Shown: positions 20,208 through 30,448 of the stretch, in pieces
Position numbering within the stretch: the stretch's first letter is position 1
Layout of the letters: each line of letters begins with the position of its first letter
Source: VRUE01 sp963774555
GTDB lineage: Bacteria; Actinomycetota; Thermoleophilia; Solirubrobacterales; 70-9
NCBI GenBank assembly: GCA_963774555.1
Contig: CAVZFL010000002.1
Location: 682,001 to 746,000 of the forward strand
Length of the DNA stretch: 64,000 bases
Direction: 5' to 3'
Position numbers and translations under genes: made by a program
Notes under the pieces: model-generated
Seen by the model: the letters and a program-made list of their open reading frames with translations, nothing else
The model's database searches: none
Told to the model about the DNA's origin: nothing

Positions 20208-20582
20208 TCAGGCCCAGGCGGCGGGTTCGAAGCCGCCCTCGGGCTGGACGCCGATCAGCATGGCAGTGACCGGAGCGTCGGAGCGGTTGAGGATGGTGCG
20301 GGTGGCCGGGGGCTCGATCGAGGCGAAGGTGCCGGCGGGCGCCGGATGGTCCTCGCCCTCGATCCGCAGCACCGCCTCCCCTTCGAGGATCGCGTAGAGC
20401 TCGACCTGGCCGCTCGTGGCCTCGTCGTGCTCGGGGATCTGGCCGCCGGGATCGATTTCGACCAGGTTGAAGCCGAAGGCCGAGGTGCCAAGCGCCTTGC
20501 GCGCCAGCCGCCAGGTCGAGTCCCCCGAGCCCTCCATCGACTCGAACTCGTCGCGGTGCTTGATCGAGTAGCCGCCCGCCAT
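20208..20582 (-). CDS. Cupin-domain protein
   Basis: 124-residue single-domain cupin. The first motif is GGQIPEHDEATSGQVELYAILEGEAVL (one His and a Glu visible where two His are usual), the second DHPAPAGTFASIEPPATRTILN. Function unknown: possibly a metal-dependent enzyme or sugar-binding regulator. The ATG at 20582 overlaps the stop of the TolB-like gene (TGATG), so the two are coupled. A 16-bp perfect hairpin follows the stop. Confidence 0.75.
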   Translation of the reverse strand: MAGGYSIKHRDEFESMEGSGDSTWRLARKALGTSAFGFNLVEIDPGGQIPEHDEATSGQVELYAILEGEAVLRIEGEDHPAPAGTFASIEPPATRTILNRSDAPVTAMLIGVQPEGGFEPAAWA

Positions 20583-21632
20583 CAGCGGCTCCAGTCGGGT
20601 TCGGAAGCGTTGCTGGCCAGCACCTTGGGTATGCCACCCCTGTAGGGGATGGCGACGACCTTGTGGCCAGGCCCGGGTTCGAAGCCACCGAGGCTGCCGA
20701 GCACGGTCGTGCCGTCCTTGGAGATCGCGGTGCCGACGAAGCCGACCTCGCGTTCGGAAGTGAGCGCTCTTTCGGCACCGGTCTTGGGATTGACCGTGAC
20801 CGCGTAGGTCGTGTCCTGGCCACCGAACTCGGCGAGCAGGTGCTTGCCGTTGGCCGACCAATCGGTTGGGCTGAGGCCGGAGAGCAGCGGCTCGACCTTG
20901 GTGTTGGTCAGCCGCTTGACCGCCTTGCCGTTGGGGTTCATCAGGAAGAGGTCGTTCTTGGGCCCGAACTTGCGTGTCTTTTCGCCGAGGTGCTTGACGA
21001 AGACGATGCGTTCGTCCGGTCCCCAGAGCGGGTCGAAGGAACGGTGGTCGCTGGTCAGGCGATGAGGCTGTTCAGCAACGACGTTGACGACGCCGGGGGT
21101 GGCGACGTCGAAGCGGTAGACGTCGCTCTTCGAGCCGAATTCGCTGCAACGAGCGCCCGTAGACGATTGCCGGGCCTTCCGGAGCGAAGCTGACTCCGTT
21201 GAAGAAGCCCCGATCGATCGTCCGCTGTGCGCCGCTGGCGACATCAATCGTCGTCAGCCGCTGCTTGCCGACTTCCGGCCCGAGCAGGACCGCGATCGTC
21301 TTCGAATCGGACGACCAGGCAAAGACAAACGGGTCCTGCCAGCCGCCGGCGAGCTTCCTCGGCGCACCGCCACTGGCCGCAGCAACCATCAATTCCGACG
21401 GCTGATTGCCCTTGCCGAAGCGGTAGAAGACGATCGTCTGCCCGTCGGGCGAGACCCGCGGGTTCGACCCCGAGCCGACCTTGCGGGCTGCCGAGCCGTT
21501 GTCGTTCGCCGCGTAGACGGTGGGATTGAGCGGATTGCGCGTGAAGACCAGGGTCGCCTGGGAGCTGGCGGGCACAAGCAACAGGACACCGAAAGCCCCA
21601 AGCAGGACGATCGGCTTCAGACGGCTGGTCAC
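20582..21632 (-). CDS. Exported TolB-like beta-propeller protein (frame-shifted)
   Basis: Signal peptide MTSRLKPIVLLGAFGVLLLV ending near SSQA, then repeated WD40-like/TolB blades: NPRVSPDGQTIVFYRFG, DPFVFAWSSDSKTIAVLL, FDPLWGPDERIVFVKHLG, LSPTDWSANGKHLLAEFG. Likely secreted, role unknown. The frame breaks near 21140, between SLQRIR and EFGSKSDVYRFDVA; both parts are clear propeller sequence, so an indel in the read is likely. Coupled to the cupin gene downstream. Confidence 0.75.
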
Positions 21633-21679
21633 ATGCCGATCCTAACCACAGTCCCGGTATCTGGCCAGAAGGCGAGCAG

Positions 21680-21973
21680 TTAGGCAGCGAGGAGTGCGCC
21701 CACTTCAAGCGTGACCACTCGGTCGGGGGCGGCGAGAGCCGCTTGTGCGGTGGCAACAAGGGCAACGCCGTCCAATTCGTAGCGCTCAGCAGCTGCCTCG
21801 AGGAGGTCGATGTGCTTTGCCGGACTCAGCAGCGCGATGCGTACGGGCTCTCCACCCGCAAAGCCCACCACACAGAAGTCGTCATCAACATGCTCCTGCC
21901 GTTCGTAATGCTCGAACGACCGAAGGTCGATGGAGAGGGCATCGGCCTGGCTGTCGTAGTCGGCTCGCATCAA
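21680..21973 (-). CDS. DUF2283-like small protein (pair copy 1)
   Basis: 97 residues opening MMRADYDSQADALSIDLR, the usual DUF2283 start (a strand with acidic residues), followed by an added region with FAGGEPVRIALLSPAKHIDLL and a C-terminal helix. It overlaps the DUF4258-like gene by 4 bp (ATGA). A paralogue, about 60 percent identical by eye, is at 23135-23428. The pairing with a small DUF4258 protein resembles two-gene toxin-antitoxin organisation, but the function is inference only. Confidence 0.7.
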   Translation of the reverse strand: MMRADYDSQADALSIDLRSFEHYERQEHVDDDFCVVGFAGGEPVRIALLSPAKHIDLLEAAAERYELDGVALVATAQAALAAPDRVVTLEVGALLAA

Positions 21974-22182
21974 TTTCTTCTTTCATGAATTGTGACGATG
22001 AGATCGGGCTCGTCAACTGCAACCACGATGCGGACCCGAATTCCGCAGACGTAGCTCGTATACCGAGGTCTCCCATCCGAATCGCTGTCGACTCCGACGG
22101 GACTTGCGATTGCTCCTTCCACATCACCAAGAGTCGCGCCCAGAGTCCGAAGTTCGTTCTTGGCATGTCGCGTCAAACGCAT
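21970..22182 (-). CDS. DUF4258-like small protein (pair copy 1)
   Basis: 70 residues: LTRHAKNELRTLGATLGDVE, then a two-strand hairpin and the C-terminal RVRIVVAVDEPDLIVTIHER. This is the short RelE/ParE-like size and layout described for DUF4258 (His-Ala opening helix, strand-rich end). First of two genes; the second is the DUF2283-like protein, overlapping by ATGA. The upstream flank shares AAGGGC-CAGCGC and a C-rich CTCTCCCCC block with the flank of copy 2, so the duplication includes upstream sequence. Confidence 0.65.
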   Translation of the reverse strand: MRLTRHAKNELRTLGATLGDVEGAIASPVGVDSDSDGRPRYTSYVCGIRVRIVVAVDEPDLIVTIHERRN

Positions 22183-22225
22183 GACCCCTTAAGGGCTCAG
22201 CGCATGAATCTCTCCCCCTTTGGGT

Positions 22226-23107
22226 CTAAAGCTCGGGGACGTCGGCGCCGTGGGGGCTGAAGGGGAGGCGGTGGATCTCGGCCCAGCCGGCGCAACGCTG
22301 CTCGAGGGCCTCGGCGACCTTGCCGGCGTCCTGCCAGGTGGTCCAGACGAGGACGGTGGGGCCGGCACCGGAGATGGTGGCGCCGAGGGCGCCGAGATCC
22401 GTCGCATCGTCGACGAGCTCCATCGAGCGCGGGTAGAGCTCGCGGCGGCGGGGCTGGTGGATGCGGTCGGCGAGGCCGGCGGCGACGAGGTCGAGATCGG
22501 CACGCTGCAGGCCGAGGACGAGGCGTGCGGCGGCCGAGACGTTGGCGACGGCCTCGGCCAGAGGGACCTCGGCCGGGATCGCCCCGCGAGCGCGCTCGGT
22601 CGAGACCTCCTCGGCGGGGATCACGGCGATCCCCTCGAGGCCGCCGGGCGGGTCGAAGCGGGCGGCGCTCGGCGCGTCCCCCTCCCCCGGGCCGCAGATC
22701 ACGAAGCCGCCGTAGATCGCGGCGGCGACGTTGTCGGGATGGCCCTCGATCTCGGTCGCCTTGGCCAACATCTCCTGCTTGGAGAGGGCCAGCTCGAAGA
22801 GGTGGTCGGCGGCGAAGAGGCCGGCGACGATCGCCGCGGCGCTGGAGCCCAGCCCGCGCGCCAGCGGGATCTCGCTTTTCAGCCGAAAGGCGATGCCATC
22901 AGCGGGATGCAGGGCCTCGAAGGCGCGGACGACGAGGTTGTCGCGGCCAGTGGAGACGTCGAGGCCGCCGGCCTCCAGCGAGAACTCGCCGGTCTCCTCG
23001 ACTTCCAGCTCGAGGAAGAGCGAGACGGCCGCGGCGAGGACGTCGTAGCCGGGGCCGAGGTTGGCCGAGGAAGCGGGGACGCGGACGAGCCGACGACGGG
23101 CGGTCAC
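22226..23107 (-). CDS. thrB: Homoserine kinase
   Basis: Phosphorylates homoserine with ATP, the step before threonine synthase. 293 residues of the GHMP kinase fold: N-terminal VRVPASSANLGPGYDVL, the phosphate loop PLARGLGSSAAAIVAG (about residues 81-96), EGHPDNVAAAIYGG and the C-terminal GATISGAGPTVLVW. Intact. It is separated from thrC by one DUF4258/DUF2283 pair and followed by the other, which is an unusual interruption of a threonine cluster. Confidence 0.93.
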   Translation of the reverse strand: MTARRRLVRVPASSANLGPGYDVLAAAVSLFLELEVEETGEFSLEAGGLDVSTGRDNLVVRAFEALHPADGIAFRLKSEIPLARGLGSSAAAIVAGLFAADHLFELALSKQEMLAKATEIEGHPDNVAAAIYGGFVICGPGEGDAPSAARFDPPGGLEGIAVIPAEEVSTERARGAIPAEVPLAEAVANVSAAARLVLGLQRADLDLVAAGLADRIHQPRRRELYPRSMELVDDATDLGALGATISGAGPTVLVWTTWQDAGKVAEALEQRCAGWAEIHRLPFSPHGADVPEL

Positions 23108-23134
23108 CGCAGGGTTTCTACACGCTGGCGCGGA

Positions 23135-23428
23135 TCAGGCGACCAGGGACTCGGACAGATCCATCGTCACGAGCCGATCCGGGGCCGCGAGGGCGGCCTT
23201 GGCGGCAGCGATTAGTGCCGTGCCATCGAGGTCGTAGCGTCGGGCTACAACGTCGAGTAGATCAAGGTGGTCGGCGGGATCGAGAAGCTCGACACTTACC
23301 AGACACCCCCCCGCAAATCCGACCGTGCAGAAATCGTCATCCACCTGTTCTTGGTCGTCGTAATGCTCGAACCGCACAAGTTCAAGATCGAGCGCATTGG
23401 CTTCGCTGTCGAAATCGGCGCGCATCAT
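23135..23428 (-). CDS. DUF2283-like small protein (pair copy 2)
   Basis: 97 residues, MMRADFDSEANALDLELVRF at the start; the same length and layout as the copy at 21680-21973, with conserved VDDDFC and FAGG. It overlaps the partner DUF4258-like gene by 4 bp. It ends 27 nt before thrB. Possibly an antitoxin-like or accessory protein; no direct evidence. Confidence 0.7.
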   Translation of the reverse strand: MMRADFDSEANALDLELVRFEHYDDQEQVDDDFCTVGFAGGCLVSVELLDPADHLDLLDVVARRYDLDGTALIAAAKAALAAPDRLVTMDLSESLVA

Positions 23429-23637
23429 TTTCTCCTCTCGTGGATTGTGACGACGAAGTCGGGCTCGTCAAGAGCGAGAACCACCCGTACGCGGATCCCC
23501 TTGATGTACCCGACGAATCTAGGCTTTCCGGTCGCGTCTTGATCGACTCGAATCGGATGGTCGATGACACGCTCTACATCCGCAATCGTTGCCTCGAGGC
23601 GCCGTAGTTCGTTCTTGGCATGCCGGCTGAGACGCAC
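23425..23637 (-). CDS. DUF4258-like small protein (pair copy 2)
   Basis: 70 residues, LSRHAKNELRRLEATIADVE at the start and VRVVLALDEPDFVVTIHERR at the end; clear paralogue of the gene at 21970-22182. The GTG at 23637 is chosen because it aligns with the ATG of copy 1; an in-frame GTG at 23643 would add two residues. It lies 48 nt downstream of the thrC stop. Confidence 0.65.
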   Translation of the reverse strand: MRLSRHAKNELRRLEATIADVERVIDHPIRVDQDATGKPRFVGYIKGIRVRVVLALDEPDFVVTIHERRK

Positions 23638-23685
23638 GCCCACTCAAGGGCGCAGCGCGCAAAACTCTCCCCCCTTCGGCCAACT

Positions 23686-24719
<1,034 letters not shown>

Positions 24720-24723
<4 letters not shown>

Positions 24724-25956
24724 ACGAACTCCTCTTCGATCACCCGGATCGCCCGCGGCGGGGCGCGCAGCACGTCGAGGCGGTCGATCGCCTCCAGCGC
24801 CGCCGAGAAGCGCGACTCGAGGCACTCGTGGACGACCATGACCAGGCGCGCGTCGTCGCCGGCGCCGCGCTGGACGACGCTCTTCACCGAGACGTCCTCG
24901 TCGCCCAGCACCTGCGCGACCTGGGCCAGCACCCCGGGCCGGTCGGCGACGGCCAGATGGAGGTAGAAGGAGGAGGCGATGTCGGTGACGATCGGCAGCC
25001 GCTGGCGCGTCTCGTGCACCGGGGCGTCGCCGCTGAGCACGGAGACGACGTCGCCGAGCACCGCCGAGGCGGTCTGCACACCGCCGGCCCCGGGCCCGGA
25101 CATCGTCACCTCGGTGATATCCGGCGCCTCGACCATGACCGCGTTGAACGGGCCTTCGACGGGTGCCAGGGGGTGGCCGGCGTAGAGGAAGCAGGGGAAG
25201 ACGCGGACGCTGATCCCGGCCTCGCGACGCTCGGCGACGCCGAGCAGCTTCAGCGAGAGGCCCAGCTCTTTGGCGTAGGCGATGTCGTCCGGCTTCGACC
25301 TGCTCGATCCCCTCGAACGCGACCTCTTCCAGGGTCACCGGCGTGTGGAAGGCGAGGCGGGCGAGGATCGCCATCTTGGCGGCGGCGTCGGCGCCGTTGA
25401 CGTCGGCGCTGGGGTCGGCCTCGGCGTAACCGAGGTCCTGGGCACGGGCGAGGACGTCCTCGTAGGGAGCGCCGCTGGCCGCCATCTCGGTGAGGATGAA
25501 GTTGGTGGTGCCGTTGACGATGCCGAAGACCTTGGCGATCTCGGTGACGCCGAAGCTCTCCTGGATCACCCGCACGATCGGGATCACGCCCGCCACTGCA
25601 GCCTCGAAGCGCAGCTGCACGCCGGCCTCGCGAGCGAGGTCGAACAGCTCCTCCCCATGCTGGGCGAGCAGCTGCTTGTTGGCCGTGACCACCGGGCGCT
25701 TCGCCCGCAGGGCGTCGATCACGTAATCGCGGGCGGGATCGGTGCCGCCGATCAACTCGACGATCAGGTCCGAGCGCTCGAGGATCGCGCCGAAGTCGCC
25801 CTCCTCGCGGGTGAGCACGCCGACAATCTCCGGCAGCCGACCGGTCGCCGCCTCGACCGCATCGGCGCGCGCCTCGACCAGCTCGGCGAAGGCAGCGCCA
25901 ACAGTGCCGCGTCCCAGCAGCCCGATGCGAACGACTTTCGAGGGTTCCTCAGACAT
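24720..25956 (-). CDS. hom: Homoserine dehydrogenase (frame-shifted)
   Basis: Reduces aspartate semialdehyde to homoserine. The N-terminal NAD(P) fold has IGLLGRGTVGAAF; the catalytic part shows TANKQLLAQHG, GIVNGTTNFILTEM and DLGYAEADPSADVNGADAA. The C-terminal ACT domain (LAVADRPGVLAQVAQVLGDE) is the usual site of threonine feedback control. The frame breaks near 25297, after FEGIEQV, where the family sequence continues in another frame as KPDDIAYAKELGL; probably a single-base error. It overlaps lysA by 8 bp and thrC by 4 bp. Confidence 0.92.
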
Positions 25957-27253
25957 CCCTGGCCGTGAGGTCCTCGTAGGTCTCGCGGCGGACGACGACG
26001 CGCGCCTCGCCGTCGCGGCAGAAGATCAGCGGCGGTCGCGGCACGCCGTTGTAGTTGCTCGCCATCGCGTGGCCGTAGGCGCCGGTCGCCGGGGTGACGA
26101 GAACGTCACCCACCGCAGGGGCGGCCAGCATCGTGTCGCGGACCAGGATGTCGCCGGACTCGCAGTGCATGCCGGCGATCGTCGCCAGACTGTCGGGCGC
26201 GGCGCCGGCGCGGTCGGCGATCAGCGCTTCGTAGCGCGAGCCGTAGAGCATCGGCCGCATGTTGTCGGACATGCCGCCGTCGACCGCGACGTAGGTTCGG
26301 ATGCCGGGGATCTCCTTGACGGTGCCCACGCGGTAGGCGGTGAGGCCGGCGTTGCCGACCAGCGAGCGACCAGGCTCGACCAGGATCCTGACGCCGTCGC
26401 CGAAGACCTCGGCGACGCCGCGCGCCTTGACCTCGGCGTAGGCGTCGATCGAGGGCGGCTCGTCCTCGGCCGTGTAGGCGATGCCAAGACCGCCGCCGAC
26501 GTTGACGATCCGGCACCAGTCCCCGGCCAGCTCGCCGAGCGCCCGGATCGCCAGCTTGTAGGGAGCGAGCTCGAATATCTGCGAGCCGATGTGGGCGTGC
26601 AGCCCGGTCAGGTTCAGCACCTCGGAGGCCAGCACCCGCTCGATCGCTCGCGCGGCGAGCCCGTCCTCGATGCCGAAGCCGAACTTGGAGTCGAGCTGGC
26701 CGGTCTGCACGTAGTCGTGGGTCGAGGGCTTGATCCCGGGGGTGACCCGGATCAGCGCGTCCTGGGGCCGCTCGAGCAGCCGCTCGCAGCGCTCGATCTC
26801 GTCGAAGGAGTCGAGGATCAGGTGGCCGACGCCGGAGCGGGCGGCGAAGAGGATCTCCTCGTCGGTCTTGTTGTTGCCGTGCATGTGGATGCGGGCGGCG
26901 TCAAAGCCGGCGCGCAGGGCCATGTGCAGCTCTCCCCCGGAGGCGACGTCGACCGAGAGACCCTCCTCGGCGAAGAGTCGGTAGGCGGCGGTGCAGGGAA
27001 GCGACTTGCTGGCGAAGAGGACCTCGAAATCGGCGCCGTGCTTGGCGAAGGCCTCGCGGTAGGCGCGGGCGCGGGCCCGCATGTCCTCCTCGGCGTAGAT
27101 GTAGGCGGGGGTGCCGTGCTCTTCGGCCAGCGCCACCACATCGCAGCCGGCGATCTCCAGGTGACCGCGCTCGTTGACACGGCTGCCCCCCGGGTAAACG
27201 GGCGAACCCGCGATCGGGTCCACCACCGCGCCCGCCTGTCCGTGCTCCGCCAT
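25949..27253 (-). CDS. lysA: Diaminopimelate decarboxylase
   Basis: PLP-dependent last step of lysine synthesis. 434 residues with the fold III (alanine racemase-like) barrel: PLP lysine in EVLFASKSLPC, HIGSQIFE, the phosphate-binding GGGLGIAY and the catalytic CESGDILVRD near the C-terminus. First gene of the tight lysA-hom-thrC unit. Intact. Confidence 0.94.
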   Translation of the reverse strand: MAEHGQAGAVVDPIAGSPVYPGGSRVNERGHLEIAGCDVVALAEEHGTPAYIYAEEDMRARARAYREAFAKHGADFEVLFASKSLPCTAAYRLFAEEGLSVDVASGGELHMALRAGFDAARIHMHGNNKTDEEILFAARSGVGHLILDSFDEIERCERLLERPQDALIRVTPGIKPSTHDYVQTGQLDSKFGFGIEDGLAARAIERVLASEVLNLTGLHAHIGSQIFELAPYKLAIRALGELAGDWCRIVNVGGGLGIAYTAEDEPPSIDAYAEVKARGVAEVFGDGVRILVEPGRSLVGNAGLTAYRVGTVKEIPGIRTYVAVDGGMSDNMRPMLYGSRYEALIADRAGAAPDSLATIAGMHCESGDILVRDTMLAAPAVGDVLVTPATGAYGHAMASNYNGVPRPPLIFCRDGEARVVVRRETYEDLTARDV

Positions 27254-27301
27254 AGGCGGGCATTGTGACGGTTGGAGGGGGACGTTCGGCTGCAGGCGGG
27301 T

Positions 27302-28027
27302 CTAGCGATTGCCGCCGAGCAGGCCGCCGACCGCTTTCACGGTTTCGTCGACCGTGCCACCAACCGTCGATTCCGGGCCGGCGACGCCGTTGACGGCTTC
27401 TTCGGTGACTTTGGTGACGCCCGTTTCGCCCAGCGTCCCGCCGAGAGTTTTGTCGACACCGGAGACCGTTTCGTTGACCGCCCCGGTGACCGCACCGGAG
27501 GTCGATCCCGGCGAACCCGTACCAGGAGTGCCGCCACCGCCCTCAGGACCGCCACCGGGCCCGGTGCCGCCTTCACCGCCACCGCCGCGGCCGCCACCGC
27601 CACCCGAGCTCGAGGCAGACTGCTGCGAACCCGAGCCGGGAGAAGCTCCAACCGGGGACGGGCTGGTGTTGGCGCCGGGGGTGGCTGTGACCGGAGTGCC
27701 GGCCGGCGGTGAACCGGCCGCGCCCCCCACCGTGGTCCTGGTCGCCGAGGGCTTTCCTGCGTGCGCGCCCCGGGCCCCCCTGGCGCCCGCCGCCGCGCCA
27801 GGTGCGACGGCATTGCCTGCCGCCGCGCCGGCGGCAGCTGGACCGCTGCCCGCCGCGGCGTGTCCGCTCGAGACCGAGGTGCCATCGTCACCGCCGATCA
27901 GGCCGGCAAGCGGCCAGTCCTTCAGCGCTTGGAAGGAGACCAGCATGGCGAAGGCGACGACGGCTGCCGCGATCAGTGCGGTGCTCGAGATCGCACCGGC
28001 AAGGTAGGTATGGGCCTGACGAACCAT
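27302..28027 (-). CDS. Membrane-anchored low-complexity protein
   Basis: 241 residues. One N-terminal membrane segment (AGAISSTALIAAAVVAFAML), then a long Ala/Gly/Pro/Ser/Thr-rich stretch including a run of glycines near residue 140, and a C-terminal part with repeated GG(T/V)xxE-type motifs (TLGGTLGETGVTKVTEEAV; STVGGTVDETVKAVGG). Function unknown, probably surface-exposed. A good AGGAGG ribosome site precedes the ATG. Composition makes homology calls unreliable. Confidence 0.65.
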   Translation of the reverse strand: MVRQAHTYLAGAISSTALIAAAVVAFAMLVSFQALKDWPLAGLIGGDDGTSVSSGHAAAGSGPAAAGAAAGNAVAPGAAAGARGARGAHAGKPSATRTTVGGAAGSPPAGTPVTATPGANTSPSPVGASPGSGSQQSASSSGGGGGRGGGGEGGTGPGGGPEGGGGTPGTGSPGSTSGAVTGAVNETVSGVDKTLGGTLGETGVTKVTEEAVNGVAGPESTVGGTVDETVKAVGGLLGGNR

Positions 28028-28136
28028 TCGCGCCTCCTGGTCGCTTGTACCCAGGGTCGCAGGGGAAAACCCGCGCGGACATACCTAATATTTGGATTTC
28101 CGAGAAGTTTTGAGTATTCGCAGGCGTGCCCGCGGG

Positions 28137-29338
28137 CTACAGGTAGGCCATCGGATCGGTCACTTCGCCGTCGATCCGGACCTCGAAGTGGACGTGCGGG
28201 CCGAAGCAGTAGCCGGTGCAGTCGCTGTAGCCGATGATCTGACCTTGGGACACCTGCTGCCCGGCCGAGACCGCGAAGGACTCCTGGTGGGCGTAGCAGG
28301 TGGAAAGACCGCCACCGTGGTCGATGCAGGTGTAGTTGCCGTAGCCACCGCTGCTCGCCTCGGGCTCGGTGAAGATCACCGTTCCCGCCGCCGCGGCGCG
28401 GATCGGCGTGCCGCTGGGAACGGCGATGTCGATCCCGGGGTGGTACTCGTAGGAGCCGTTGATCGTGCGCGACCCGAAGCCGGAGACAACGGGTCCGTCG
28501 ACCGGCCAGATCAAGCCGCTGCCGCTGCCGCCGCGAATCGGCCCGGCGGGCAGCGGCACCGAGCCGGTCGCAGCGAGCCGCGCCGCGATCTTGCCCTGGA
28601 TCGCCGCGACCGAGCCGTCGAGCTCCTGCTCCTGCTTGCGGATCTTGCGCAGCGCGGCGAGCCGCTCAGCGCGAGCGGCCAGCAGTGCGGACTGGCGCTG
28701 CTCGACCGCGGCGCGGGCACTGGCCAGAGCGTTCTTTTCGGCCGCGATCGCGTCGCGCGCGGCTTCGATCCGATCCTTGGTCGTTCGCAAACGGGTGACG
28801 GTTCGCTGCACCTGGTCGCGCAGTTCGCGCACGCGGCCGACGATCGCTTCGTCCATGCCGTGGATGCGTTCGAGGTATGCGGCGCTGTCGACCAGGTCTT
28901 CGTAGCCGTTGGCGCCGACGATCACGCTGAGCACATCGGGAGTGCCGGTCTCATAGATCGCCACCAGCCGTTCGCGCAGCGCCACCAGCGCTCGTTTCAG
29001 GTGCGCCCGCATCAGGGCCAGCCGATGCTTGGCGACGTCGAGCTCGGCCACGGCGTCGTCGAGCTCTGCCTGCTTGGCGTCGAGCCTGGTTTCGACCGCG
29101 GCCTCGCGGTTGCGCAGGGTCGCCACCTCGCCGGTCAGCCGATCGATCCGGTCCTGTAATGCGAGATCGTCGTGGTCAGCACGCCGCGGCGTTCGCGCAC
29201 CTCGGAGAGCTTCGATTCCTTTGCTTCGAGCTTCGATTCGAGGTCTTCGGCCGGCGCCGCGGTGCTGGCTGCAAGCAGCACGATCAGCGCCGCCGCAGCG
29301 GCAAGGAGAGCCGCCAGGGCAAGGCGAGTCTTAGGCAT
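28137..29338 (-). CDS. M23-family peptidase with coiled coil (frame-shifted)
   Basis: Secreted peptidoglycan hydrolase or its activator. Signal peptide at MPKTRLALAALLAAAAALIV (start ATG 29338), a long coiled coil (residues about 35-250), then an M23/LytM domain with zinc ligands in YHPGIDIAVPSG and HVHFEVRIDG and the fold motif GYSDCTGYCFGPHVH. The coiled coil plus LytM layout is that of EnvC/RipA-like divisome activators. The frame changes near 29160, after TTTISHYR; sequence error is likely. 69 nt separate it from the CDF gene. Confidence 0.83.
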
Positions 29339-29407
29339 CGCTGCGCAGGCTAGCCAACTCCAGTTGTGCCCTTTTGCAGGGCATTGGCGCTGCAACCGGG
29401 CTTGCGC

Positions 29408-30322
29408 TCAGGCCTGGCGAGGCGCGTTTTCGACGCTGAGCAGCGCCTCGGAGGCCTGCTCCTCCATCTGAAGAGTGGTGTGGTCGATGCCAAAGCGCTC
29501 GTGCAGCAGCAGCTCGAGCCGACGCCGCACGAGGTCACGGTCGCAGCCCTCGGCGACCACCACATGGGCCGCTAGCGCGCCGAATCCCGAGGTAACCGTC
29601 CAGATATGGAGGTCGTGGACAGAGCGCACCCCCTCCTCCGAGCAGATCGCCGCCCCGGCAGCGTCGACGTCGACCCCGGCCGGCGCCGCCTCCATCAGCA
29701 CCCCCACCGGCTCCCGGATCAGCCGCCAGGACGAAGCCAGGATCAGCGCGGCGATCAGGAGGCTGACAATCGGGTCAACGACGTCAGAGCCCCCGGCGAG
29801 AACGAAGGCACCGGCGACGACAACCCCAAACGAGCCAAGCGCATCGGCGGCGCTGTGTCGCAGGACACCCTCGAGGTTGACGTCCACGCGTTCGCCACGG
29901 GCGAGAACGAGAGTCGCGCCAAGGTTGCCGATGAGGCCCAGGAGGCCGAGCCCGAGCACCCCCAGACCGTCGATCTGCGGCGGATCTCCCAACCTGCCGA
30001 TCGCCGCCACGGCGACAGCCACCGCGACCGCGACCAACAGCAACCCATTGACCAGCGCCGCGAAGATCTCCGAGCGCTGGTAGCCAAAGGTCATCCGCCC
30101 CGCAGCCGGCCGTGCGGCCAGCGCAGCGGCAAACAACGCCAGCGCAATCGCCCCGACATCCGACAGCAAGTGCCCGGCGTCAGCAAGCACAGCCAGCGAC
30201 CCGGTAAGCACCCCGCCCACCGTCTCAGCGACAAGCATCCCGGCGTTGATCCCAAGCGCAATCCACATCCGCCGCCGGCTATCGGCCCGGCGCGCGTCTA
30301 GGACATGGGGGTGCGCGTGCAC
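29408..30322 (-). CDS. Cation diffusion facilitator (CDF) metal transporter
   Basis: 304 residues, six predicted membrane helices and a C-terminal cytoplasmic ferredoxin-like domain. The metal site in helix 2 appears as DAGHLLSDVGAI (His-x3-Asp) and that of helix 5 as RHSAADALGS. A His-rich N-terminus (MHAHPHVLDAR) supports divalent metal binding, probably zinc or cobalt efflux, or manganese. It lies downstream of element F. Confidence 0.88.
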   Translation of the reverse strand: MHAHPHVLDARRADSRRRMWIALGINAGMLVAETVGGVLTGSLAVLADAGHLLSDVGAIALALFAAALAARPAAGRMTFGYQRSEIFAALVNGLLLVAVAVAVAVAAIGRLGDPPQIDGLGVLGLGLLGLIGNLGATLVLARGERVDVNLEGVLRHSAADALGSFGVVVAGAFVLAGGSDVVDPIVSLLIAALILASSWRLIREPVGVLMEAAPAGVDVDAAGAAICSEEGVRSVHDLHIWTVTSGFGALAAHVVVAEGCDRDLVRRRLELLLHERFGIDHTTLQMEEQASEALLSVENAPRQA

Positions 30323-30333
30323 GCTCCGAGCTT

Positions 30334-30448
30334 AGGGTCTATCCCGGTAGGGGTGGAACGTCTTGTACTTTTTCGGCGCGACCTTGAGGCGTCAGCAAAA
30401 TCCGCACCACCGAAAAAGTTAAGTGAAACCCCTACCGGGATAGACCCT
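30334..30448 (-). repeat. Nested palindromic element F (class I)
   Basis: Perfect 21-bp outer arms 30334-30354 and 30428-30448; inner perfect 10-bp stem ACTTTTTCGG (30367-30376) / CCGAAAAAGT (30410-30419). The 3' arm overlaps the stop codon of the acyl-CoA dehydrogenase by 2 nt. Outer-stem core TCCCGGTAGGGGT, internal-loop sequences and inner stem are shared with element H 28 kb away, while the distal 8 bp differ with full compensation. In the sense of the upstream gene the inner stem opens AACTTTTTCGG, as in C and H. Confidence 0.85.

Noticed and set aside
28028..28136. Riboswitch such as the c-di-AMP (ydaO) type near the M23 peptidase
   Set aside because: The region lies downstream, not upstream, of the peptidase and shows no conserved motif; upstream of the peptidase only 69 nt are available.
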